A DNA stretch of 64,000 nt, from assembly GCF_014648515.1 (NCBI RefSeq), contig NZ_BMRG01000009.1, forward strand, positions 113,988 to 177,987, in the 5' to 3' direction. How positions within the stretch are numbered: the first letter of the stretch is position 1; the number at the start of each line of letters is the position of its first letter. This DNA comes from Saccharothrix coeruleofusca (GTDB lineage Bacteria > Actinomycetota > Actinomycetes > Mycobacteriales > Pseudonocardiaceae). Below, in pieces: positions 24,277-33,318 of this stretch. A program made the position numbers and the translations under genes. Below the pieces are notes generated by a model. The model ran no database searches. It was not told the DNA's origin and saw only the letters and a list, made by a program, of their open reading frames with translations.

Positions 24277-24838
24277 CGCGCAAGGTCTCCACCATGGCCG
24301 CCAGCGCGTCCACGCCCAGTTCGCAGGAGTCGACGGGGCGATCGCCCACCGTGGCGTGCGCCGCCTCGGTGGCCGAGACGAACACCGACACCACGCAGCT
24401 GCCGCTGTCGCTGCGCGAGGACACGCCGGGATAGCCCGCCACGTCCACGTCGCGGTACTCGTTGACCCGGGGCACGTTGCCGTCCGCGGCGTCCTGCCAG
24501 TCGCGGTACATCTCGTCCGGGGTGATCCCCGAACCCAGCGTGACCGACACCTGCGTGCCGTCGCCCGCCTCCAGGTAGCAGATCATCGCCGCGGACCCAC
24601 CCGCGGGCGTCAAGTCCAGCCGTGCCAGCCGGTCCGCGCCGATCGCGTCGCAGGGCTGGGTGTAGTAGCGCTCCATGGCCGCGCCCAGGGAGGGCTGGTT
24701 CGGCGCGCCGCGCTGGGCGCTGGGTGGACCCCCGGTCGCGCCACCGGTGGTCCACAGCAGTAACACCGCCCCGGCGGCGAGCACCGCTGCCGCGATCAAC
24801 GCGAACACCGGCCAGCGTCGGCGAGCGTTCCTGACCAT
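24263..24838 (-). CDS. Membrane-anchored extracellular protein, DUF3558-like
   Basis: 191 aa. A transmembrane anchor (FALIAAAVLAAGAVLLLW, about residues 10-28) is followed by an extracellular domain with three Cys residues (QPCDAIGADR, AMICYLEAGDG, GSCVVSV) and the DUF3558-like pattern of a small disulfide-bonded lipoprotein domain. Function unknown. A degraded relative lies about 600 bases away. ATG 24838 is chosen because the basic NARRRW stretch directly precedes the anchor. Confidence 0.7.
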   Translation of the reverse strand: MVRNARRRWPVFALIAAAVLAAGAVLLLWTTGGATGGPPSAQRGAPNQPSLGAAMERYYTQPCDAIGADRLARLDLTPAGGSAAMICYLEAGDGTQVSVTLGSGITPDEMYRDWQDAADGNVPRVNEYRDVDVAGYPGVSSRSDSGSCVVSVFVSATEAAHATVGDRPVDSCELGVDALAAMVETLRATGS

Positions 24839-25038
24839 CCTTGGCCCCTCCAGGGGAATCGGCTCCGGGCAGGATAGGGGCGCCACCCGGTGGCACGACC
24901 TGTTCCGGAGGACGGAGCTTCGGTCAACCGATCGGTTGAACCGGGGTTGACCGGGGTCAGCCGGAGGCCACGGCGCGGGAATCCGCAGCCCCTCGCCGAC
25001 AGTGGTGTGCGCGGCATCGGTGGGAAGAGGTGGACGGA

Positions 25039-25190
25039 GGCGACGCGGCCCCGCCGTCCTTGTGGGACGAGACGGCAGGGTAGCGGTTCAGATCGACGTC
25101 CCGGTAGTCGTGCGCCGATGAATTTCCATCCCGCGCGGCTTCGGCCCGGTCGCGGCGCGTCCCGTCGGACGCGCGGGAGGGACCGGTAAT
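25039..25190 (-). pseudogene. Remnant of a DUF3558-like paralogue
   Basis: Translated leftward, this stretch contains DYRDVDLNRYPAVSSHKD, matching EYRDVDVAGYPGVSSRSD of the intact gene at 24263-24838. Weaker similarity extends upstream (RDRAEAARDGN against RDWQDAADGNV). There is no anchor and no credible start or end, so it is a gene fragment. The intergenic stretch 24839-25038 holds nothing else recognisable. Confidence 0.65.
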
Positions 25191-25212
25191 CAACGACACC
25201 CGCACCTCGGGC

Positions 25213-25312
25213 ACGCCTGCGAGTACCACCCGGAGTGCGAGCGCGGGCCGTTGACCGCTACCCGTTGCTCCGAACGTCCCATCCGCGGTGTCCGAACGCG
25301 CGGCTCGTGCGG
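25213..25312. repeat. Composite intergenic repeat, copy 1
   Basis: Begins with CGCCTGCGAGTACCACCCG (variant of a 19-base motif also at 45457 and 56603), then a GGGCCG-rich spacer, then two units of a 22-base repeat (25270-25291 and 25292-25312) related to GAACGCTCAACTCGCGG. The same order occurs at 56603-56724. It lies directly upstream of the gene remnant. Confidence 0.6.
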
Positions 25313-25316
25313 CGGG

Positions 25317-25964
25317 TCAGGCGGACAGGCGCGGCACGACGGCGCGGCCCGCGGTCTCCAGCACCTCGGCCGCGGTGGTGTCGGCGCCGAAGTAGGTGAA
25401 CGACACCATCAGGTCGGCCTTGCTCAGCACGAGCTGGCAGGCCGACTCCAGGCCGTTGCGGGCGCAGTAGGAGAACTGCGCGTCCGCGCCCAACTGGGGC
25501 AGGGACAGCTCCCCGGCGATGGTGTAGCTCGTGCCGCCGTACTCGAACGTGCCGCACTCCAGCGCCTTGCGGCTCAGCTCGACGGTTTCCGCGGCGGCGG
25601 CCACGCGCCAGTAGGAGACGCTGTACTGGTGCAGGTAGAAGCCGGACCGGTCGATCCAGTCGGCGGCCATCCGGGTCGCCGACATCGCGCCGTCGGTGGA
25701 CAGCTCCCCTGGGCACAGCACGACCGTGTAGTTCTTCTGCTCGCCGCTTGAGTTGCGGGTGTAGCCCAGCGGCGCCAGCACGTCGTCGGGCAGTTGGGCC
25801 TGACGCAGCCGAGGCTCGATCAGCGCGGGGTCGGGCCGGGCCGCGGTGGTGGTCGTGGTCGTGGTGGGCGTCGCGCTGGACGACGTTGCGGTGGTCGATG
25901 CCACTGGTGCGGCCGAACAGCCTGCCAGCACCAGCAGGGCGAGGAAAGTCCCCCCGTGTCTCAT
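25317..25964 (-). CDS. Lipoprotein with four-Cys sensor-like domain
   Basis: 215 aa. Lipobox LAGC (Cys about residue 16), then a Thr-rich linker to about residue 43. The domain contains four Cys (VLCPGE, LECGTF, FSYCARN, SACQLV), consistent with the two disulfides of the PknH-type extracellular sensor fold; this assignment is by eye. Expected to sit on the outer face of the membrane. Function unknown. Confidence 0.7.
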   Translation of the reverse strand: MRHGGTFLALLVLAGCSAAPVASTTATSSSATPTTTTTTTAARPDPALIEPRLRQAQLPDDVLAPLGYTRNSSGEQKNYTVVLCPGELSTDGAMSATRMAADWIDRSGFYLHQYSVSYWRVAAAAETVELSRKALECGTFEYGGTSYTIAGELSLPQLGADAQFSYCARNGLESACQLVLSKADLMVSFTYFGADTTAAEVLETAGRAVVPRLSA

Positions 25965-26012
25965 GAGGGGGAACGCTAGCGCAGGGGTTCGCCCCGAAGA
26001 TCACCCCCGGCG

Positions 26013-26495
26013 TCAGTAGTCGACGCGATCGGTGCGGGACAGCCACGCGGCGAAGGGCGCGGCGTCGTCATCGGTGGTGATCCGCTCCACCGCCAGGTTC
26101 CACGTCTCGCGCGGCCTGCCGAACAAGTCGTGGAACTCCCGGTCGTCGAAGCCCGCCGCGGCGGCGTCGTGCCGGTCCGCGGCGTAGACGATCCGGTCCA
26201 CCCGCGCCCACAGCGCCGCCGCCAGGCACAGCGGGCACGGCTCGCAGGAGGACACCAGGACGCAGCCGGTCAGCCGGAACCGGCCCAGCGCCCGGCAGGC
26301 CGCGCGGATGGCCACCACCTCGGCGTGCGCGGTCGGGTCCAGCGTCGCGGTGACGCGGTTGGTGCCCTCGCCGACGACCTCGCCGTCGCGGACCACGACC
26401 GCGCCGAAGGGGCCGCCGCCTTCGGTCACGCTGCGGGTGGCCAGCTCGATGGCCGTGCGCAGCCAGGAGTGCTCGGCGGTGGTGGACGTGGTCAA
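26013..26495 (-). CDS. Cytidine-deaminase-fold nucleobase deaminase (guanine deaminase type)
   Basis: 160 aa. Zinc site motifs HAEVVAIRAACR and SSCEPCPLCLAAALW define a CDA-fold deaminase with Glu as proton shuttle. Size and the PCPLC spacing are close to the Bacillus GuaD type. It directly follows the xanthine dehydrogenase genes on the same strand, so conversion of guanine to xanthine is the likely role, feeding the oxidase. Another base or nucleoside cannot be excluded. Confidence 0.82.
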   Translation of the reverse strand: MTTSTTAEHSWLRTAIELATRSVTEGGGPFGAVVVRDGEVVGEGTNRVTATLDPTAHAEVVAIRAACRALGRFRLTGCVLVSSCEPCPLCLAAALWARVDRIVYAADRHDAAAAGFDDREFHDLFGRPRETWNLAVERITTDDDAAPFAAWLSRTDRVDY

Positions 26496-26511
26496 GGGCG
26501 CGCTCCGGGGG

Positions 26512-28749
26512 TCAGGTGCCGGTGATGTGCTCGGGGCGGACCGGCACGCGGGTCAGGGCGAGACCGGTGGCGGCCCGGATCGCCGCCACGATGGCCGGGG
26601 TGGAGGATATGGTGGGCGGCTCGCCGACGCCGCGCACGCCGTAGGGCGCGTTCGGGTCGGCCAGTTCCAGCACGTCGACACCCATCGGCGGCATGTCCAG
26701 CGTAGTGGGGATCAGGTAGTCGGTGAACGACGGGTTGCGCACCCGGCCGCCGGAGGTGCGGATCTCCTCCATCACCGCCAGGCCCAGGCCCTGCGCGGAA
26801 CCGCCCTGGATCTGCCCGACCACCGCCTGCGGGTTCAGCGCGCGGCCGACGTCCTGCGCGCAGTCCAGCCGGACCACCTTGACCAGGCCCAGTTCGGTGT
26901 CCACATCCACCACCGCGCGGTGGGCGGCGAAGCCGTACTGCACGTGCGCGTTCCCCTGGCCGGTCACCGGGGCGATCGGCTCGGTCCGGCGGTGGCGGTA
27001 CTCGGCGGTCCGGTCGACCACCCGGTCGCCCAGCAGCTCCGCCAGGTCGACCTCGGACAGGTCCTCGGTGCCCGCCATGGCGGCCAGTTCGGCGCGGACC
27101 GCGGCGCACGCGGCTTTGACCGCGCCACCGGTGACGTAGGTCTGGCGCGAGGCCGAGGTCGATCCGCCGTCGCCGATGGTGGTGTCCATGGGCAGGATCG
27201 CCACCCGGCGCACGCCCAGTTCGGTCCGCACGATCTGCTGCACGACCGTGACCAGGCCCTGGCCCACCTCGCACGCCGCGGTGTGCGCCTGCGCCACCGG
27301 CTCGCCGTTGACGACCTGCAGGCGCACCCGTGCCGTGGAGTAGTCGTCGTAGCCCTCGGAGAAGCAGATGTTCTTGATCCCCACCGCGTAGCCCACACCG
27401 CGCACCACGCCCTCGCCATGCGTGGTGTTGGCGACGCCGCCGGGCATGTCCCGCAGGTCCAGCGCGCCGCTCGGCGGCGGCAGCGGCTTGTCGCGGACCA
27501 GTTCCAGCAGTCGCGCCACGGGCGCGGCCGAGTCGACGAGCTGGCCGGTCGGCATCACCGAACCCTCCGCCATGGCGTTGCGCAGGCGCAGCTCCACCGG
27601 GTGCAGGCCCAGCTCGGCGGCCAGTCTGTCCATTTGGGACTCGTAGGCGAAAGCCGCCTGCACCGCGCCGAACCCGCGCATCGCGCCGCAGGGCGGGTTG
27701 TTGGTGTAGAGGCCCCAGGCGTCCACGGTCACGTTGTCGACCTCGTACGGGCCGATGCCCAGTGTCGCGGCGTTTGCCACGACGGCTCCGGTGCTGGAGG
27801 CGTACGCGCCGCCGTCGAGGTAGATCTTCGCCTTGACGTACGACAGCTTCCCGGTGCGGTCCGCGCCGTGCTCGTAGTGCAGCACCGCCGGGTGGCGGTG
27901 CACGTGCCCGTAGAACGACTCCTCGCGGTTGTAGACCATCTTCACCGGCCTGCCGGTGCGCAGCGCCAGCAGACAGGCGTGGACCTGCATGGACAGGTCT
28001 TCGCGCCCGCCGAACGCGCCGCCCACCCCGGACAGCGTCAGCCGCACCTTGTCCTCGGGCATCCCCAGCGCGCGGGCGACCTGCTCCCGGTCCACGTGCA
28101 GCCACTGGGTGGCGACGTAGAGGTCCACCCCGCCGTCCTCGGCGGGCACCGCCAGCCCGGACTCCGGCCCCAGGAAAGCCTGGTCCTGCATGCCGACCTC
28201 GTAGCGGCCGGTGACCACCACCGCCGCGGTGGCCGCCTGGTCGCCGCGGCGGACCGGCACGTGCCGCAGCAGGTTCCCGCCGGGGTGCAGCGGGGCCGCC
28301 CCGGCCGCGGTCTCCACGTCCACCACGGGTTCGAGCACCTCGTAGGCGACCTTGACGCGCCGCATCGCCCGACGCGCGGTCTCGGGGTGGTCAGCGGCCA
28401 CCAGCGCCACCGGTTCTCCCTGGTAGCGCACGACCCCCTCGGCCAGCACCGGCTGGTCCTTGCGCTCCAGGCCGTAGCGGTTGAGCCCCGGCACGTCCTC
28501 GTGCGTGAGCACCGCCCGCACGCCCGGCACCCGGATCGCCTCGGTGAGGTCGACGGAGACGATCCTCGCGTGCGGGTGCGGGCTGCGCAGCGTCGCGCCC
28601 CAGACCATGTCCTCGTGCCACAGGTCCGAGGCGTAGGCGAACTCGCCGCGCACCTTGAGGTTGCCGTCGGGGCGCCGGGGGCTGGTGCCGATGCCCCCGG
28701 TCACCTCGGAGGTCAGCGCGGAGGTCAGGGCGGTCCGGATCGGGCTCAC
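26512..28749 (-). CDS. Xanthine dehydrogenase, molybdenum-binding subunit
   Basis: 745 aa. GTG 28749 overlaps the amidohydrolase stop (GTGA). Molybdopterin blocks include GVGGAFGGRED, PPCGAMRGFGAVQ (with the substrate-orienting Arg), ACEVGQGLVTVVQQI and YGVRGVGEPP with the catalytic Glu. The split architecture with separate Fe-S and FAD genes is complete in this operon. It oxidises hypoxanthine/xanthine to urate. Maturation would need a MocA/XdhC factor, which is not in the window. Confidence 0.93.
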   Translation of the reverse strand: MSPIRTALTSALTSEVTGGIGTSPRRPDGNLKVRGEFAYASDLWHEDMVWGATLRSPHPHARIVSVDLTEAIRVPGVRAVLTHEDVPGLNRYGLERKDQPVLAEGVVRYQGEPVALVAADHPETARRAMRRVKVAYEVLEPVVDVETAAGAAPLHPGGNLLRHVPVRRGDQAATAAVVVTGRYEVGMQDQAFLGPESGLAVPAEDGGVDLYVATQWLHVDREQVARALGMPEDKVRLTLSGVGGAFGGREDLSMQVHACLLALRTGRPVKMVYNREESFYGHVHRHPAVLHYEHGADRTGKLSYVKAKIYLDGGAYASSTGAVVANAATLGIGPYEVDNVTVDAWGLYTNNPPCGAMRGFGAVQAAFAYESQMDRLAAELGLHPVELRLRNAMAEGSVMPTGQLVDSAAPVARLLELVRDKPLPPPSGALDLRDMPGGVANTTHGEGVVRGVGYAVGIKNICFSEGYDDYSTARVRLQVVNGEPVAQAHTAACEVGQGLVTVVQQIVRTELGVRRVAILPMDTTIGDGGSTSASRQTYVTGGAVKAACAAVRAELAAMAGTEDLSEVDLAELLGDRVVDRTAEYRHRRTEPIAPVTGQGNAHVQYGFAAHRAVVDVDTELGLVKVVRLDCAQDVGRALNPQAVVGQIQGGSAQGLGLAVMEEIRTSGGRVRNPSFTDYLIPTTLDMPPMGVDVLELADPNAPYGVRGVGEPPTISSTPAIVAAIRAATGLALTRVPVRPEHITGT

Positions 28750-30122
28750 GTGATCCCCCCTCGTCGTTCGGCGGTGGCCTTCAGGCGGGCGGCGGCGGTG
28801 CGCAGCTCGCGCGCCAGCTCGGTCGCGGAGGCGGTGCGCAGCTCCCCGTCGTCGACCACGGTCCGGCCGCCCACCAGCAGCAGCTTGAGCCGCGGGCGGG
28901 GACCGAGCACCAGCGCGGCCACCGGGTCGTCGACGCCCGCGTGGTCCAGCCCGTCCAGCCGCCACACCGCCAGGTCGGCCAGCTTGCCCGGCTCGATCGA
29001 GCCGATCTCGTCCTGCCACCCCAGGCACCGCGCGCCGCCCATGGTGGCCAGCCACAGCGCCTGCCGGACGCCCAGCGCCTCGGGACCGCCGCGCTGGCGG
29101 GCCTGCAGCAGCGCCTGGTGCAGCTCCTCGACCAGGCCGCCGGACTCGTTGGACGCCGCGCCGTCCACGCCCAGTCCCACCGCGGCCCCCGCGTCGAGCA
29201 GCTCGCGCACCGGGGCGATACCTGTGCCCAGTCTGCCGTTGGAGGTGGGGCAGTGCGCGGAGCCGGTCCCGGTGGCGCCCAAGCGCTCGACCTCCTCCGG
29301 CGACAGGTGCACGGTGTGCGCCAGCCACACGTCCGCGCCCAGCCAGCCGAGCCGCTCGGCGTACTCGGTGGGCGTGCAGCCGTACTCGGCCCGGCACCGG
29401 TGCTGCTCGTCGGTGGTCTCGGCGAGGTGCGTGTGCAGCCGGACGCCCTTGGCGCGGGCCAGCTCCGCCGCGCCGACCATCAGCTCCCGGCTGACCGAGA
29501 ACGGCGAGCACGGGCCCACGGCCACGCGCACCAGCGCGTCGGGGGAGGGGTCGTGGTGGGTGTCGATCGCCTCCTCCGTCGCCGCCAGCGCGGCGTCGGT
29601 CTCCTCCACCAGGTCGTCCGGGGGCAGCCCGCCCCGCGACCGGCCGCGGTCCATCGAGCCGCGCACGGCGTGCAGCCGCAGGCCGATCCGCCGCCCGGCC
29701 GAGACCAGCGCCCCGAACTGGTCGCCCCCCTCGCGCGGGAACACGTAGTGGTGGTCGGCGGCGGTGGTGCAGCCGGTGGTGGCGAGCCTGGCCAGCCCGG
29801 CCGAGGCCGCACCGTGGGTGCTCTCCGCGTCCAGCCCCCGCCACACCGGGTACAGCGCGGTCAGCCACTGGAACAGCGGGACGTCCTGGGCCAAGCCCCT
29901 GGTGGCCCACTGGTAGAGGTGGTGGTGGGTGTTGACCAGGCCGGGCGTGACCAGGCAGCCGCTGCCGTCGACCCAGGTGTGCGGTCCGGACGGCCTCGGG
30001 GCCTGGCCGGGGCCCACCGCCGCGATCCGGCCGCCCTCGACCACCACGTGGCCGAACGCGAACTCGGTGCCGGCGGAGTCCACTGTGGACACGGCGACGC
30101 CGTCGATGACGGTGGGCCTCAT
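28746..30122 (-). CDS. Amidohydrolase, 8-oxoguanine deaminase type
   Basis: 458 aa. Metal motifs NTHHHLYQWATRGL, HTHLAET and GVDGAASNE, with VDGSGCLVTPGLVNTHH at the start of the barrel. The QWATRGLAQDVPLFQWL block is typical of bacterial 8-oxoguanine deaminases, which give urate directly. ATG 30122 overlaps the Fe-S gene stop (ATGA). The gene lies inside the xanthine dehydrogenase operon, between the Fe-S and molybdenum subunits. Guanine or another aminohydrolase substrate is an alternative. Confidence 0.87.
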   Translation of the reverse strand: MRPTVIDGVAVSTVDSAGTEFAFGHVVVEGGRIAAVGPGQAPRPSGPHTWVDGSGCLVTPGLVNTHHHLYQWATRGLAQDVPLFQWLTALYPVWRGLDAESTHGAASAGLARLATTGCTTAADHHYVFPREGGDQFGALVSAGRRIGLRLHAVRGSMDRGRSRGGLPPDDLVEETDAALAATEEAIDTHHDPSPDALVRVAVGPCSPFSVSRELMVGAAELARAKGVRLHTHLAETTDEQHRCRAEYGCTPTEYAERLGWLGADVWLAHTVHLSPEEVERLGATGTGSAHCPTSNGRLGTGIAPVRELLDAGAAVGLGVDGAASNESGGLVEELHQALLQARQRGGPEALGVRQALWLATMGGARCLGWQDEIGSIEPGKLADLAVWRLDGLDHAGVDDPVAALVLGPRPRLKLLLVGGRTVVDDGELRTASATELARELRTAAARLKATAERRGGIT

Positions 30123-30580
30123 CGCCTCCGCGCCGCCAATCGCACCGCGTCCAGGATCTTCTCGTACCCGGTGCAGCGGCACAGGTTGCCCGCCAGCGCC
30201 TCGCGGATCTCCGGGTCGCTGGGCGCGGCCACCCGGTTGAGCAGGTCGTGCGCGGCGACCACGAGACCGGGGGTGCAGAACCCGCACTGCACCGCCCCCG
30301 CCTCCACGAACGCCTCCTGCACGGGGTCCAGCTCGTCGCCCACGGCCAGGCCCTCGACCGTGCGCACCTCGCGCCCGTGCGCCTGCCCGGCCGCCACCAG
30401 GCACGCGCACACCGGCACGTCGTCCAGGTACACCGTGCAGGAGCCGCACTCGCCCTGCTCGCAGGCGTTCTTGGCACCGGGCAGCCCCAGCCGCTCGCGC
30501 AGCAGGAACAGCAGGCTCTCACCCTCCCAGACGTCGTCGGCCCGCCGGGCCTCCCCGTTTACGGTTACGTCCACGCGCAT
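30119..30580 (-). CDS. Xanthine dehydrogenase, [2Fe-2S] subunit
   Basis: 153 aa. The plant-type cluster motif CEQGECGSCTVYLDDVPVCAC and the second cluster motif CGFCTPGLVV with LCRCTGYEKI give the expected eight Cys. It passes electrons from molybdenum to FAD. ATG 30580 lies one base after the FAD-subunit stop. Length is standard for this subunit. Confidence 0.95.
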   Translation of the reverse strand: MRVDVTVNGEARRADDVWEGESLLFLLRERLGLPGAKNACEQGECGSCTVYLDDVPVCACLVAAGQAHGREVRTVEGLAVGDELDPVQEAFVEAGAVQCGFCTPGLVVAAHDLLNRVAAPSDPEIREALAGNLCRCTGYEKILDAVRLAARRR

Positions 30581-30581
30581 G

Positions 30582-31472
30582 TCAGACGCTCCCTCCCCAG
30601 CGGTCCCGGTGGTCCTGGTAGTCCTGCCACGCCCAGCCCAGCGCCCGCCGGGCCAGCACGGCCAGCGCGTGCCCGCGGTATGCCGCGGTGCCCCGCACGT
30701 CGTCGATCGGGCTCGCGGCCTCGGCGACCAGTTCGCCGAACCGGCGCCGCACCGGTTCCGGCAGCGGCCGCGGCGACCGCCACTGGTCCGCGGCGGTCAG
30801 CTCGCCGGACAGGAACTCCTCGGCGGCGCTCGCCCGGCGCGGGGTCGGCGCGGCCGAGCCGATGGCGGCGGCGACGCGCGCGGCGGCCGGGTGCAGCGCG
30901 ATGGCGAACGAGCACACCGCGATCACCATGGCGTTGCGCGTGCCCACCTTGCAGAACTGCTGTGGTCCCCGCGCCCGCGGTATCAGCACCGCGGCGATCA
31001 GCTCGTCCGGCTCCAGCGCGTTGCGCTTGACGCCCAGGTAGAACTCGGTCGCCGGGATGAGCCGGGTGCCGCGCGCGGACACCGCCTCGACCACCGCGTC
31101 GACGGTCAGCAGCACCGGGTGCGCGTCACCCGCCGGGGAGGCCGCGCCGAGGTTGCCGCCGACCGTGCCCCGGTTGCGGATCTGCGGCGAGCCCACCGTG
31201 CGCGACGCCGCCGCCAGCCCCGGCAGCGCCCCGCCCAGCTCGTCGATGACCCGCGCGTAGGGCACCCCGGACCCCAGGCGCACCACCCCGGCCCGCTCCG
31301 ACCACTGGCGCAGCTCCGCCACGCGGGTCAGGTCCAGCAGCGCGGCGGGCCTGCGGTGGTCGAAGTTCAGCTCCACCATCACGTCCGTGCCGCCCGCGAT
31401 GGGGACCGCGTCGGGGTGCTCGGCCTTGAGCGCCAGCGCTTCGGCCAGGGTGTCGGGGCGGAGGAAGTCCAT
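30582..31472 (-). CDS. Xanthine dehydrogenase, FAD-binding subunit
   Basis: 296 aa CoxM/XdhB-type subunit. FAD contacts lie at PIAGGTDVMVEL and TVGGNLGAASPAGDAHPVLL, with the C-terminal CO-dehydrogenase flavoprotein domain after residue 170. First gene of the purine operon, so the promoter lies between it and the divergent PucR gene. Confidence 0.94.
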   Translation of the reverse strand: MDFLRPDTLAEALALKAEHPDAVPIAGGTDVMVELNFDHRRPAALLDLTRVAELRQWSERAGVVRLGSGVPYARVIDELGGALPGLAAASRTVGSPQIRNRGTVGGNLGAASPAGDAHPVLLTVDAVVEAVSARGTRLIPATEFYLGVKRNALEPDELIAAVLIPRARGPQQFCKVGTRNAMVIAVCSFAIALHPAAARVAAAIGSAAPTPRRASAAEEFLSGELTAADQWRSPRPLPEPVRRRFGELVAEAASPIDDVRGTAAYRGHALAVLARRALGWAWQDYQDHRDRWGGSV

Positions 31473-31643
31473 CGGCGACCTCGGGTGTGTGCGGTGCGTG
31501 CGGGCCAGTACACCGATTCCGGTGGCGGATCAGCTACGGCGGCGGTGCATGAATTCCAGGCTCCTACAGGGTGTTGATTTGTGCTTTCCTACAAACACGA
31601 TCGGGTGACCGTAAGTGGTGGTTGTGACAGCGGGGAGGCAGGC
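31473..31643. promoter_or_regulatory. Divergent control region of the purine operon
   Basis: 171 bases between the purine operon and the PucR gene. TCCTACA occurs twice in direct orientation (31562-31568 and 31587-31593) in a locally AT-richer patch. These may be PucR half-sites or promoter elements. No B. subtilis-type PucR box is seen. Confidence 0.4.
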
Positions 31644-33128
31644 GTGTTGCTGGTGCGCGGCCTGCTGGGGGCGCCGGAGCTGCGGCTGCGCCTGGTGACC
31701 GGCGAAGACCTGCTCGACCGACCGGTCACCGGTCTGTACGGCACCGAGCTGCCCGACCCTGCCCGCTACCTGAGCGGCGGCGAGCTGGTGCTGTCGGGGC
31801 TGCTGTGGCACCGCACCGCGGCCGACTGCGAGAGGTTCGCCGCCGCGCTCGCGGGCGCGGGCGTGGCGGCGCTGGCGGCCAGCGGCACCGACGGCAGCGG
31901 CCTGCCCGCCGCGCTGGTGGACGCCTGCCGCAGGCACCGGGTGCCGCTGCTGGAGGTCCCCGTCGACCTCTCCTTCGCGGTGATCACCGAGCGGGTCGTG
32001 CTGGCGCTGGCGGCCGAGCGCGGCGGCGCGCTGCTGGACGGGCACCGGCGGCTGCTCGCGGTGGCGGCGGGCGAGGGCGGGCTGCCCGCGCTGCTGGCCG
32101 CGGGCGCGGCGGAACTGGACGCGCCGTGCCGGGTGCTGTCGACGACCGGGCGCGTGGTCGCCGGGCCGGAGCTGGACCCGCGGGTGTGCACGGCGCTGGT
32201 GCGGGAGTTCCTGCGGGCCGACCGGCTGCCGGTGGTGGTGCGCCGCACCACGCTGCTGCCGGTGGCCGAGCGGGGTGGTGACCGGATGACCGGGTGGGTG
32301 CTGGCGGTGGACGGCGACCGGGCGCGCGACGAACTGGCCGCCGAGCTGGCCAGCCTGGTCGGCCTGGAGCGGGCGCGGGTGGTGCAGGCCCGGCGGATCG
32401 GCAACCGCGCCGCCGGGCCGCTGCTGCGCGAGGTGCGCTCGGGCACCGGCGAGCTGGCCGCGCACGTGGCCGCCGCCGGGTGGGAGCCCGACGTGCCGCT
32501 GCGCGTGGTGTCGGCGTCCGCTTCGGACGGTCGCACCGAGCTGGTCGCCGCCCTGCTGGAGGAGGTGCTGGCCGCGGTGACCCCGCACGCGCTGGTCTGC
32601 GCGGTCGGCGCGGAGGTCTGCGCGGTCGCCCCGTCCGGCGCGGGCTGGGCGGAGGCGGCGCGGTCGGCGCTGCACACCGTCGAACCGGCGCTGGGCTCGA
32701 CCTGCGTGGCGGTCGGCATCTCCTCCCCGGTGCTCGCGGCGGGACTGCGCGGTGCGGCGGTGGAGGCCGCGCACGCGCGCCGGCTGGGTGCCCGGCGCGG
32801 CGGCCGGACCCGCGTGGTGGCGGGGGAGGAGATCGCGGCGCACCAGTTGCTGCTGGCGAGCGCGCCCGAGGAGCTGCGCGGCTCGCTGCGCCGCCGGGTG
32901 CTGGGCCCGGTGCTGGACTACGACGCCGAGCACGGCTCGGACCTGGTGGGCACGCTGCGGGTGTTCCTGGACTGCTCCGGCTCCTGGACCACCGCCGCCG
33001 CCAGGCTGCACGTCCACGTCAACACGCTGCGGTACCGGGTCGGCCGGGTGGAGCGGCTGCTCGGTGCGGACCTGTCGGACTTCGCCCGCCGCGTCGACCT
33101 GTACCTGGCGTTGCGAGCGGGCGGATAA
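31644..33128 (+). CDS. PucR-family regulator of purine catabolism
   Basis: 494 aa from GTG 31644, chosen because GGGGAGG lies seven bases upstream and the PucR N-terminal domain starts at once (VRGLLGAPELRLRLV). Starts at 31581 or 31605 would add up to 21 residues without a better site. The C-terminal HTH reads TTAAARLHVHVNTLRYRVGR (about residues 450-470), the hallmark of this family. It is divergent from the xanthine dehydrogenase operon, which it probably activates in response to a purine metabolite. Confidence 0.9.
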   Translation: MLLVRGLLGAPELRLRLVTGEDLLDRPVTGLYGTELPDPARYLSGGELVLSGLLWHRTAADCERFAAALAGAGVAALAASGTDGSGLPAALVDACRRHRVPLLEVPVDLSFAVITERVVLALAAERGGALLDGHRRLLAVAAGEGGLPALLAAGAAELDAPCRVLSTTGRVVAGPELDPRVCTALVREFLRADRLPVVVRRTTLLPVAERGGDRMTGWVLAVDGDRARDELAAELASLVGLERARVVQARRIGNRAAGPLLREVRSGTGELAAHVAAAGWEPDVPLRVVSASASDGRTELVAALLEEVLAAVTPHALVCAVGAEVCAVAPSGAGWAEAARSALHTVEPALGSTCVAVGISSPVLAAGLRGAAVEAAHARRLGARRGGRTRVVAGEEIAAHQLLLASAPEELRGSLRRRVLGPVLDYDAEHGSDLVGTLRVFLDCSGSWTTAAARLHVHVNTLRYRVGRVERLLGADLSDFARRVDLYLALRAGG

Positions 33129-33189
33129 CCGGCGCGCGGTGTTGTGGGGCGATCCGGCGGTGTGTGACGGCTCTCCCGCGCGGCCCGGA

Positions 33190-33233
33190 ACGTCGTACGC
33201 CCGCCGCGCCGGGGCGAGGCAGGCGTACGACGT
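33190..33233. terminator. Inverted repeat/terminator after the PucR gene
   Basis: ACGTCGTACGCC (33190-33201) and its perfect complement (33222-33233) with a 20-base GC-rich loop, between the convergent PucR and Imm1-like genes. The 190-base gap 33129-33318 holds nothing else recognisable. Confidence 0.55.
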
Positions 33234-33318
33234 GCTGCCGGGGTCGACCTGCGCGGCGCTCGGGGTGCCGCACCGGTCGGCGGGGCCCCTGACCCGCCGG
33301 GGCACGGGAGAGGCTCCC

